This document shows, in pieces, positions 19,162 through 27,205 of a stretch of 29,764 bases of DNA. The stretch's first letter is position 1, and every line of letters starts with the position of its first letter. The translations under genes were made by a program, and so were the position numbers. The DNA comes from Pseudomonadota bacterium (lineage in GTDB: Bacteria; Pseudomonadota; Alphaproteobacteria; Rhizobiales; Devosiaceae): assembly GCA_023431205.1 (NCBI GenBank), contig JAEYXQ010000115.1:1-29764 (forward strand), written 5' to 3'. The notes under the pieces were generated by a model that saw nothing but the letters and a program-made list of their open reading frames with translations, ran no database searches and had not been told where the DNA came from.

Positions 19162-19785
19162 TTGGATACCGCAGACCTGGTCGGGCGGCTGCTCGACGTG
19201 ATCGAGCACGACATCGCCCCGGTGACGCACAAGGGCGTGCAGCACGGCAACAAGCTGTTCGGGGCGGCGATCCTCAGGAAGTCCGACCTGTCGGTGGTCA
19301 TCGCCGAAACCAACAACGAGACCGAGAACCCGCTCTGGCATGGCGAAATGCACGCCATCAAGCGCTTCTTCGAACTGCCTGCCGATCAGCGGCCGCCGAC
19401 CAGCGATTGCCTGTTCCTCGCCACCCACGAGCCCTGCTCGCTCTGCCTCTCCGGCATCACCTGGTCAGGCTTTGACAATTTCTACTACCTGTTCAGCCAT
19501 CAGGACAGCCGCGACAGCTTCGCCATTCCCTACGACATCCAGATCCTGCAGGCGGTCTTTGCCGTCCCCGATCCGGACCGCACCACCGTGCTGCCCGACC
19601 GGCCGCTCTACAACCAGACCAACCCCTTCTGGACCAGCCGCTCGATCCCGCAGATGATCGCCACCCTCGACCGCGGCAATCGCGAGGCGCTGCTCCAGCG
19701 CCTCGACGACATCAGCGCTCTCTACGCCGACCTGTCGGCGACCTACCAGTCCGACAAGGGCAACAAGGGCATCCCGCTCGCCTAG
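19162..19785 (+). CDS. CDA-fold nucleoside/base deaminase family protein
   Basis: A 207-residue zinc deaminase of the cytidine/deoxycytidylate deaminase fold. Zinc and catalytic residues: His60-Gly61-Glu62 (WHGEMHAIKRFF) and Pro91-Cys92-x-x-Cys95 (EPCSLCLSG). Most relatives have HAE; HGE is a variant. A long C-terminal extension (about residues 110-207, FWTSRSIPQMI...) goes beyond the minimal domain. The start is TTG at 19162, with GGAGG seven bases upstream, just after the META gene stop. Candidates are guanine, adenine or cytosine deamination, or a modified nucleoside; proximity to purine catabolism supports but does not prove a purine. It is tail-to-tail with a small minus-strand ORF, with a 4-base overlap. 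Confidence 0.85.
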   Translation: MDTADLVGRLLDVIEHDIAPVTHKGVQHGNKLFGAAILRKSDLSVVIAETNNETENPLWHGEMHAIKRFFELPADQRPPTSDCLFLATHEPCSLCLSGITWSGFDNFYYLFSHQDSRDSFAIPYDIQILQAVFAVPDPDRTTVLPDRPLYNQTNPFWTSRSIPQMIATLDRGNREALLQRLDDISALYADLSATYQSDKGNKGIPLA

Positions 19786-19916
19786 CGGGTGCTCCACACG
19801 GTCGGGCGATACTCGCTGCGCGGCACCTCGGCGAACGAGGCGGCAAGCGTCAGAAAGCTCATCATTGCGCCGAACAGCGCCATGACCAAAAGCTGGTGCG
19901 AAAACCTGGCGTTCAT
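19782..19916 (-). CDS. Small single-pass membrane or secreted protein (44 aa), uncharacterised
   Basis: A minus-strand frame from ATG 19916 to TAG at 19782 encodes 44 residues: a short charged start (MNARFSHQ), a hydrophobic helix (LLVMALFGAMMSFLTLAASF) and a tail (AEVPRSEYRPTVWSTR). The ATG is preceded by GGAGGG four bases upstream, a strong ribosome site. A second in-frame ATG at 19928 would add MEGQ and has AGAGG six bases upstream. The helix could be an export signal (cut near ASFAE) or a membrane anchor. The end overlaps the deaminase stop by four bases. I recognise no family. The rest of the stretch to 20114 holds no other gene that I can support. Confidence 0.6.
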   Translation of the reverse strand: MNARFSHQLLVMALFGAMMSFLTLAASFAEVPRSEYRPTVWSTR

Positions 19917-20114
19917 TTGACCCTCCATGACTCGCCTCTCGGGGTCAGGATTAAGGGCAGCGGCGTGAACCGGCGGCGAATTCTCCGTTTACCTCTTGTT
20001 CATCTTCGTTCATCGGCCTGAACGTCCCGACAGGGGAATGGCAGCCATGTTGCTGCGAACCATTCGGGTTTCCGGGCGTTCCGCCATCAACGAGAAATCC
20101 ACTCCGAGGCCTTG

Positions 20115-20870
20115 ATGTCCCAACTGGACCATGCGGCGGCGCCGCAATTGGCGATCTTCACCGATTTCGACGGCACCCTCGTCGAGATCGCCGAAACCCC
20201 TGATTCCGTTAGCGTTCCTGCCGATCTGCCCGAGCAGCTCGAGCGCGCGGCCCGCGAACTCGACAGCGCCTTTGCCGTCATCACCGGCCGCGAGATCTCC
20301 GACATCGACCGCTTCCTCGCCCCGCTCCAGCTGCCGATCGCCGGCGCCCACGGCGCCCAGCGCCGCCGCGCCGATGGCGTTCTCGAACAGGTCGACGAAT
20401 CCGCCGTCCGCTCCGCCGAAGAGATCGCCCACGCCGTCGAACCGCTGGTGATGACCCATCCCAGCCTGATCCTCGAGCGCAAGGAAGGCAGCGTGGCCCT
20501 GCATTTCCGCCAGGAGCCCGAGCTCGGCGATACCGTCCGCGCCGCCATGGAAGAAGCCGTCAATGCCGTGACCGACTTCACCCTCATTCCGGGCAAGATG
20601 GTCTTCGAAGCGCGCCCCGAATTCGTCGGCAAGGGCGCTGCCCTGCGCGCTTTCATGCAGGAGGAGCCGTTTGCCGGCCGCACGCCCATCTTCATCGGCG
20701 ACGACTTCACCGATGAGGATGCCTTCGTCGCCGCGCAGGAACTTGGCGGCGTCGGCATCAAGCTCGGCGAAGGCGACACGGCAGCGCGCATGCGCATCGC
20801 CAACGTCGCCTCCGTCTACGCACTCATCCAGGGCCTGGGAGACATAGCGGCACGCGACCGCGTGCACTGA
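20115..20870 (+). CDS. otsB: Trehalose-6-phosphate phosphatase
   Basis: Dephosphorylates trehalose 6-phosphate to trehalose. It is a 251-residue HAD-superfamily enzyme. Motif I is FTDFDGTLVEIA (nucleophile and acid aspartates), motif II region VITGRE, motif III lysine in VGKGAALRAF, and motif IV IGDDFTDEDAF. The order and length match OtsB. The reading frame has TTG at 20112 directly before ATG 20115; GAGG sits five bases before the ATG, so I use the ATG. It lies 26 bp ahead of otsA, so both enzymes of the OtsAB route are made together. Trehalose made this way protects against osmotic, heat and desiccation stress. Confidence 0.95.
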   Translation: MSQLDHAAAPQLAIFTDFDGTLVEIAETPDSVSVPADLPEQLERAARELDSAFAVITGREISDIDRFLAPLQLPIAGAHGAQRRRADGVLEQVDESAVRSAEEIAHAVEPLVMTHPSLILERKEGSVALHFRQEPELGDTVRAAMEEAVNAVTDFTLIPGKMVFEARPEFVGKGAALRAFMQEEPFAGRTPIFIGDDFTDEDAFVAAQELGGVGIKLGEGDTAARMRIANVASVYALIQGLGDIAARDRVH

Positions 20871-20896
20871 AACAACGAACACGGGGGCAAAACCGT

Positions 20897-22309
20897 ATGA
20901 GCCGCATCGTCATTGTATCCAACCGCACACCCGGCAAGGGACCTGCCGCCGGGGGCCTGGCGGTCGCCCTGCGCAAGACCCTGGCCGAACGGGAAGGATT
21001 CTGGTTCGGCTGGTCCGGCCGGCTGGTCGATCAACCGACTGCCGAGGCGCGATTCGAGGATGTGGATGGCCTCAAGGTCGCTCAGATCGATCTCACCCGG
21101 CAGGACCACCACGCCTATTATGCCGGCTTCTCGAACTCGATCCTGTGGCCCAGCTTCCACCTGCGGCTTGACCTCGCGACCCTCGACAGCAGCTGGTATG
21201 AGGGCTACCGGCGCGTGAACCAGCAGTTCGCCCGCGCCCTGCTGCCCCTGCTCAAGGCCGACGACATCATCTGGGTGCACGACTACCACCTGATTCCGCT
21301 GGCGAGCGAACTCCGCCTCCTGGGCGCCCGCAACCGGATCGGCTTTTACCTCCACATCCCCTTCCCCACCGCCGATGCGCTCTATGCCATCCCCAACCAT
21401 CTCGACCTGATGCGGGATCTGTCCCGCTACGACCTAGTCGGCATGCAGGCCAACCGGGACGTCACCGCGTTCACCGAGTTCGCCGAGCACCAGTCTCCGG
21501 CGAGCATCTCCGGCAATCCGCTGCAGTCGGTGGATTTCAGCCGCACCGAGGTGGCGGCCTTCCCGATCGGCTCCGATCCGGATGCCTTTGCGCGGCTCTC
21601 CGTCAGCCCCGCGGCCACCAAGATGGTCAACCGGGTGCGCCGGGTGCTCGGCGACCAGCGCCTGATCATCGGCGTCGACCGTCTCGACTACTCCAAAGGC
21701 TTGCCCCAGCGGGTGGAAGCCTATGAGAAGCTTCTGACCACTGATGCCCGTTTCCGGCGGGAAGTGCATTTCCTGCAGGTGGCGCCACCCTCGCGCGACA
21801 GCATCAAGGAATATCAGGAAACCAGCGACACGCTCGACGCCATCTGTGGGCGCGTCATGGGTCGTTTCGCCGAACTGGACTGGCAACCGCTCACCTATGT
21901 GAAGCGCGCCTACGGCCAGCCCAGCCTTGCCGGGCTTTACCGCCTCGCGCGCGTCGGCCTGGTCACGCCGTTGCGGGACGGCATGAACCTGGTCGCCCAT
22001 GAATACATTGGCTCGCAGAATCCCGCCGATCCGGGCGTGCTTGTGCTGTCCCGCTTCGCCGGAGCCGCCGAGATCTTCGATGCAGCGCTGCTGGTGAACC
22101 CGTTCGACACCGACGAGACGGCCGAAGCCCTGCGTCTGGCGCTCGACATGCCGCTCGATGAGCGCATCAGCCGCTGGCAAGCGCTGATGAACGCGGCACG
22201 GACCCACAACATCGACGACTGGTCCCGCAGCTTCCTCGATCGTCTGGCGCCGGCCAGTCGCAACGGCTCGGGAACACGGGACATCCTCTATCTGGCGTCA
22301 GTCGCCTGA
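20897..22309 (+). CDS. otsA: Trehalose-6-phosphate synthase
   Basis: Transfers glucose from UDP-glucose (or another NDP-glucose) to glucose 6-phosphate. It is a 470-residue family GT20 enzyme. Visible motifs: N-terminal SNRTPGKGPAAGGL (the glycine-rich G6P/UDP loop), WVHDYHLIPL, YLHIPFPT, GVDRLDYSKGLPQRVEAYE and DGMNLVAHEYIG, all strongly conserved in OtsA. The length agrees with bacterial OtsA and there is no fused phosphatase, since otsB is separate and upstream. The ATG is preceded by a weak GGGGG about 12 bases away. A strong hairpin terminator follows 6 bp after the stop. Confidence 0.97.
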   Translation: MSRIVIVSNRTPGKGPAAGGLAVALRKTLAEREGFWFGWSGRLVDQPTAEARFEDVDGLKVAQIDLTRQDHHAYYAGFSNSILWPSFHLRLDLATLDSSWYEGYRRVNQQFARALLPLLKADDIIWVHDYHLIPLASELRLLGARNRIGFYLHIPFPTADALYAIPNHLDLMRDLSRYDLVGMQANRDVTAFTEFAEHQSPASISGNPLQSVDFSRTEVAAFPIGSDPDAFARLSVSPAATKMVNRVRRVLGDQRLIIGVDRLDYSKGLPQRVEAYEKLLTTDARFRREVHFLQVAPPSRDSIKEYQETSDTLDAICGRVMGRFAELDWQPLTYVKRAYGQPSLAGLYRLARVGLVTPLRDGMNLVAHEYIGSQNPADPGVLVLSRFAGAAEIFDAALLVNPFDTDETAEALRLALDMPLDERISRWQALMNAARTHNIDDWSRSFLDRLAPASRNGSGTRDILYLASVA

Positions 22310-22315
22310 AACGAA

Positions 22316-22341
22316 AAACGGCGGCCCGAGGGCCGCCGTTT
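22316..22341. terminator. Bidirectional rho-independent terminator, otsA / DEAD-box helicase
   Basis: A perfect 12-bp inverted repeat, AAACGGCGGCCC (22316-22327) and GGGCCGCCGTTT (22330-22341), separated by GA. Reading rightward it is followed by TTTGATCTT after the stem; reading leftward by TTTTTCGTTTC. It sits between the convergent otsA stop (22309) and helicase stop (22346), so it can end both transcripts, with the better T-run on the helicase side. Confidence 0.9.
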
Positions 22342-22345
22342 GATC

Positions 22346-23767
<1,422 letters not shown>

Positions 23768-24048
23768 TCTGGTTCTTTCGATGTGCCAAACGGCACGCGG
23801 TGCGGACGCTATCCGGCGTCTGCACGATCAAGGAATGCAATCGGGCGATAGGAAATCATCGCGCGGGTGCTGGCTCAAACCCGGACCAAATGGGTCTCCG
23901 GGCCGACTCCGCCGCTCACCGCTGGGATAAGAAGAGAAGTCCGTCGGCCGCTCCTGCGGCATCGACCCGGCACATATGGGGGAAACCACTGCAAAACGCA
24001 AGCGCGGCCGCTGCAGGGGTGCAATGTGCCGACCGCAGCAACCGTCGG

Positions 24049-24840
24049 CTAGATCCCGCCGTACCAGTCATAGCCGTTGTCCGGCCAGTAGCCGCCCTTG
24101 CCCATGCCGAAGGGGCGGAGGTCATCCACCAGCTCGATTGTGTGCAGGTATTTGGGCTGCTTGTAACCCAGCGCCCGCTCGATCCTGAGGCGGACCGGCG
24201 CACCGTTCGCCATCGGCAGCACCTGGTCGTTGAGCCCATGAGCCAGGATCGTCTGGGGATGGTAGGCGTCCACCAGGTCGCTGCTCTCGTAGTAGAAGAT
24301 ATCCCCCGAGAGCGTCTTCTGGATGTTGTCGAAGCAGTGGTAGACGCAGAACCGGGCCCCCGGCTTCACCCCGGCCTGGTCCAGCACCGCGCCCAGGCGC
24401 GTTCCCGTCCACTTGGCGATGCAGCTCCAGCCCTCGACGCAGTCGTGCCGGGTGATCTGCGACTGCTCCGGCATGTTGCGCAGTTCCGCCAGCGAAAAGC
24501 TGACCTCGCGCTCGACCATGCCCTTGATCGTCAGGCGGTACGGCTCGAAGTTCTGCGCCCGGAGGAACATGTATTCGGACGTTGTCGGTTCGGTCGAACC
24601 ATTCGGCTTCATGCCCTGGCGGATTTCGCTGGCCGCGTATTCCCGCGCCAGCGTCTGGTCGCCGATCAGCAGCCGCTGCGTCTGGTAGGTCAGGACGTTC
24701 GCCTGCTCCAGTGACTGCCGCACCGGATGGCCACGCTGCGCCAGAAAGTCGAACTGGTCGCAACCGCTGAGCGTCAACCCTGCGCCCAAGGCCGACGAAC
24801 CGGCAAGAAAGCGCCGCCGATTCAGAATGAGCGGGCTCAT
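24049..24840 (-). CDS. Tat-exported molybdopterin oxidoreductase, sulfite-oxidase family
   Basis: A 263-residue periplasm-facing molybdoenzyme related to MsrP/sulfite oxidase. The N-terminal Tat signal is NRRRFLAGSSALGAG, followed by LTLSGC, which also fits a lipoprotein lipobox, so it may be a Tat-exported lipoprotein. The Mo-coordinating cysteine is probably in TRHDCVEGWSCIAKWTG. The segments YHPQTILAHGLND and GAPVRLRIERALGYKQPKY are conserved in the fold. The ATG overlaps the stop of the cytochrome b gene (ATGA), and that gene is the obvious electron partner. The substrate is not known; MsrP itself repairs methionine sulfoxide with a different membrane partner, so I do not use that symbol. 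A weak hairpin candidate follows but lacks a T-run. Confidence 0.9.
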   Translation of the reverse strand: MSPLILNRRRFLAGSSALGAGLTLSGCDQFDFLAQRGHPVRQSLEQANVLTYQTQRLLIGDQTLAREYAASEIRQGMKPNGSTEPTTSEYMFLRAQNFEPYRLTIKGMVEREVSFSLAELRNMPEQSQITRHDCVEGWSCIAKWTGTRLGAVLDQAGVKPGARFCVYHCFDNIQKTLSGDIFYYESSDLVDAYHPQTILAHGLNDQVLPMANGAPVRLRIERALGYKQPKYLHTIELVDDLRPFGMGKGGYWPDNGYDWYGGI

Positions 24841-25688
24841 GGCTTGTCTCCCTCCTGCACCGGCGTGCCGGGCGCAGCTCGGTACCAGCCGGTGATCATC
24901 GAGCGCAGCTCGTTCACCGGACCTGCCAGCACCACCATCACCACATGCACAATGAAGAACAGCACCAGCAACACCATCACGCCGAAGTGGATGGTGCGCG
25001 CCGTCTGTCGCCCGCCGAACAGGTCGAGCAGCCAGGGCCAGGCGGCGTCCATGCCGGGGCTCATCGTCAACCCGGTCAGGATGATCAGCGGGAACAGGAT
25101 AAAGAACACCACGAAATAGCTGAGCTTCTGCATTGGCCCGTAGAAGCGGCCATGCTGAAACCGGAAGCGTGCATGGTTGCCGAGATCACGCGGAAGCCCC
25201 CGCAGATCGGCGCCACCCGGCACCACCTGCCGGACATGGCCGTTGATGAAGCTCGCGACGAACCACACCAGCAGCGCCCCCACCAGCACCCAGCCGAAGA
25301 AGAAGTGCACCACCCGCCCGGTGCCGAGGTCGCGGAACGAGGGGATCGTCACCGCACCGGGGAATGCCGTGAACTGCGGCCGTTCAGCCGTGCCGCTCAT
25401 CCCCAGCCATCCGGTGGTGTCATAGGTCTGACCCAGCACCGTGGTGCGCCCCCGCGGCCCGTCCGGCGTGTTGACCGCACCGATCCTGAGCAGGGCGTTG
25501 TCGTACGCGAAGCCGGATTCCTGCCCCACATAGAGAGCCGGATGGGCATTGAAGATTTGCAGCCCGCTCAGCAGCAGGAAGAACAGGCAGATCGCCCACA
25601 CCCAGTGGGTCACCCGCGTCCAGATGGACTGGCGGTAGATCAACGGGCCACGCGATACCGGCAGCCCGTCTGTGCTTGCTTGTGTCAT
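24837..25688 (-). CDS. Membrane cytochrome b (b561/Ni-hydrogenase-like) subunit
   Basis: Di-haem-type membrane cytochrome that probably links the quinone pool to the molybdoenzyme encoded next. It has 283 residues with about four hydrophobic helices: WTRVTHWVWAICLFFLLLSG, VVHFFFGWVLVGALLVWFVA, LSYFVVFFILFPLIILTGL and TIHFGVMVLLVLFFIVHVV. Histidines in helix 1 (VTHW), helix 2 (VVHFF) and helix 4 (IHF, VHV) are the candidate haem ligands. Between helices 1 and 2 lies an unusually long soluble loop of about 80 residues, beginning FNAHPALYVGQE. ATG 25688 has GGGAGG four bases upstream; the frame is open ten codons further but without a ribosome site. Confidence 0.9.
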   Translation of the reverse strand: MTQASTDGLPVSRGPLIYRQSIWTRVTHWVWAICLFFLLLSGLQIFNAHPALYVGQESGFAYDNALLRIGAVNTPDGPRGRTTVLGQTYDTTGWLGMSGTAERPQFTAFPGAVTIPSFRDLGTGRVVHFFFGWVLVGALLVWFVASFINGHVRQVVPGGADLRGLPRDLGNHARFRFQHGRFYGPMQKLSYFVVFFILFPLIILTGLTMSPGMDAAWPWLLDLFGGRQTARTIHFGVMVLLVLFFIVHVVMVVLAGPVNELRSMITGWYRAAPGTPVQEGDKP

Positions 25689-25753
25689 GGCGCCTCCCTG
25701 CCTCAGATACGAAGGCAAATCGGCGCCGGTTTCAACTCACCAGATGCTGAAGT

Positions 25754-26407
25754 CTATTCGGCGTCCGGGCGCGCTGCCCAGTTGAGGCCGCGGCGCATGA
25801 TGGTTGCCATGTTGGTGTTCTCGAATTCCTTGGCCCGGTGGCCGAGGGTCATGTGGAACACCCGGCCCTGGCCGTGCCGGCGCTTCCACACCACAGGCAT
25901 CACCACGCCGTCGATCCATGGGGCGTGCTCGCCCGTGAAGGTGGTCGTGGCCAGCACCTCGATCGAGGGATCGACATGCATGTAGTATTGCTCGGAGGTG
26001 TAGGGGAACGACTTGACCCCGGCCATGATCGGATCGTCCGGCTTGGCGACGTCCACCGTGTAGTCGATGATGTTGCCGGGGTGCGCCACCCACTGCCCGC
26101 CCACCATGAACTGATAGTCGACCGAGTCGCGGAACGCGTCGCTCATGCCGCCGTGGTGGCCGGCGAGGCCGACGCCGTTCTGCACGGCCTTGGTCAGGTT
26201 CTCGACTTCTTCCTTCTCGATCTTGCTCATCGTGTAGATCGGCACGATCAGCGACAGGTCGTGGATGGACGGGTCGGCGAAGGCGCTCGTCTCCGTCGCA
26301 GTGCGCACCGAGAACCCGTCTTCGTGCAGCCAGCGCCGGTAGATGGCGGCGCACTCTTCCGGGTCATGGCCGGACCAGCCGCCATAGACGATCAACGCAC
26401 TTTTCAT
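25754..26407 (-). CDS. ThuA-like domain protein
   Basis: A 217-residue protein of the ThuA / class-I glutamine amidotransferase-like fold. Visible: IVYGGWSGHDPEECAAIY at the N terminus, LSLIVPIYTMSKI, a GLAGHHGGMSDAF loop (family core), VGGQWVAHPG, and WKRRHGQGRVFHMTLGHRA near the end. ThuA relatives are associated with trehalose and other sugar utilisation in rhizobia, but the biochemical activity is not settled and the name alone should not be read as function. ATG 26407 has GGAGAG four bases upstream. It follows the GtrA-like gene by 31 bp and precedes the cytochrome b gene by 65 bp on the same strand. Its position near otsBA is interesting but they are on opposite strands. Confidence 0.88.
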   Translation of the reverse strand: MKSALIVYGGWSGHDPEECAAIYRRWLHEDGFSVRTATETSAFADPSIHDLSLIVPIYTMSKIEKEEVENLTKAVQNGVGLAGHHGGMSDAFRDSVDYQFMVGGQWVAHPGNIIDYTVDVAKPDDPIMAGVKSFPYTSEQYYMHVDPSIEVLATTTFTGEHAPWIDGVVMPVVWKRRHGQGRVFHMTLGHRAKEFENTNMATIMRRGLNWAARPDAE

Positions 26408-26438
26408 GAGACTCTCCGCAAATCAGGCGGCGCGGAGA

Positions 26439-26960
26439 TTACCCCACTGGCAACCGATTGAAACCCCGTTTAGCCAACCGCGCCAGAACCAGCCACGGGG
26501 CCCGGGCAGAGCTTGCCGAGGCAAAGGCCCAGCTGCGCAGCACCATGAAGTTGACGCCCGAGGTCAGCGCCACGACCAGAATGGCGGCGGCCACCGGCGG
26601 CAGGTGAAGGGTGCCGTAGATGACGAAGGAAAACAGCGCCGCGAGTGCCAGGGCCATCAACTGCACGGCCACATAGCGCGGCAAAGCCTGACGATGGGCA
26701 GCCTCCGAGCGAAACGAGAAGCGGCGGTGCAGCAGGTAGATCGGCAGAATGGTCGCGGTATAGCAGCAGGCATTCACCTGCCACTCGGCAAAGGGCAGCA
26801 GCGCAACGGCCACACTCGACAGGAACACGAACAACACCGAGCCGAAGCCGCCGATCAACACGAAGCTGAACAGACTCTCGGACGGCGCCGAAGCCTCCGG
26901 CACGTCCGGCATCAGACTGGCAAGGGCGGCGCTCATGAACTCAATTCCGGTACGCAGCAC
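26439..26960 (-). CDS. GtrA-family membrane protein
   Basis: A 173-residue protein with four hydrophobic helices, starting around LFSFVLIGGFGSVLFVF and ending at ILVVALTSGVNFMVLRSWAF. The paired motifs LIGGFGSV (helix 1), LHRRFSF after helix 2 and NFMVLRSWAF after helix 4 are typical of GtrA-like proteins, which help move polyprenyl-linked glycosyl groups across the inner membrane. No glycosyltransferase partner is adjacent, so the role is open. A GTG start at 26960 has GAGGT six bases upstream; an ATG at 26936 has no good ribosome site, so GTG is preferred. Confidence 0.85.
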   Translation of the reverse strand: MLRTGIEFMSAALASLMPDVPEASAPSESLFSFVLIGGFGSVLFVFLSSVAVALLPFAEWQVNACCYTATILPIYLLHRRFSFRSEAAHRQALPRYVAVQLMALALAALFSFVIYGTLHLPPVAAAILVVALTSGVNFMVLRSWAFASASSARAPWLVLARLAKRGFNRLPVG

Positions 26961-27148
26961 CGTTCTACCTCGAACCGTGTTGCAGGCTTGTTACAAATAT
27001 TATCCGCCGCGCACCCAGCTTTGCCGGATGGTTGAGCAGTCGTGAAGAGGCAAAGCTGCATGGCAGCCGTGATTTTGACCTGCCGGTCCACTTTCACCCG
27101 TCACGAAACGCTGATTAACTCCCCTCAGGCTGTGCTCTGCACGGCCGT

Positions 27149-27165
27149 GGCGGGTGGAGCCCGCC
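27149..27165 (+). other. 5' leader hairpin upstream of the 5'-nucleotidase gene
   Basis: GGCGGG-TGGAG-CCCGCC forms a short stem-loop 40 bases before the start at 27206. It lacks a T-run, so it is unlikely to be a terminator; an effect on mRNA stability or translation is only a guess. The remainder of the 26961-27205 gap shows no gene I can support. Confidence 0.4.
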
Positions 27166-27205
27166 CGATTGAACTGCCCTTGTGGCAAGAACAGGGACGA
27201 CAGGG

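Noticed and set aside
19966..19990. Possible general-stress (EcfG) promoter before otsB: TGAAC, 15 bases, CGTTT
   Set aside because: The usual form is GGAAC with 16-17 bases to CGTT; here both the first box and the spacing are off, so it is not reported as a site.
24000..24024. Hairpin GCAGCG..CGCTTGC after the molybdoenzyme gene as a terminator
   Set aside because: The stem is bulged and followed on the minus strand by only GTTTTGC, too weak to call.
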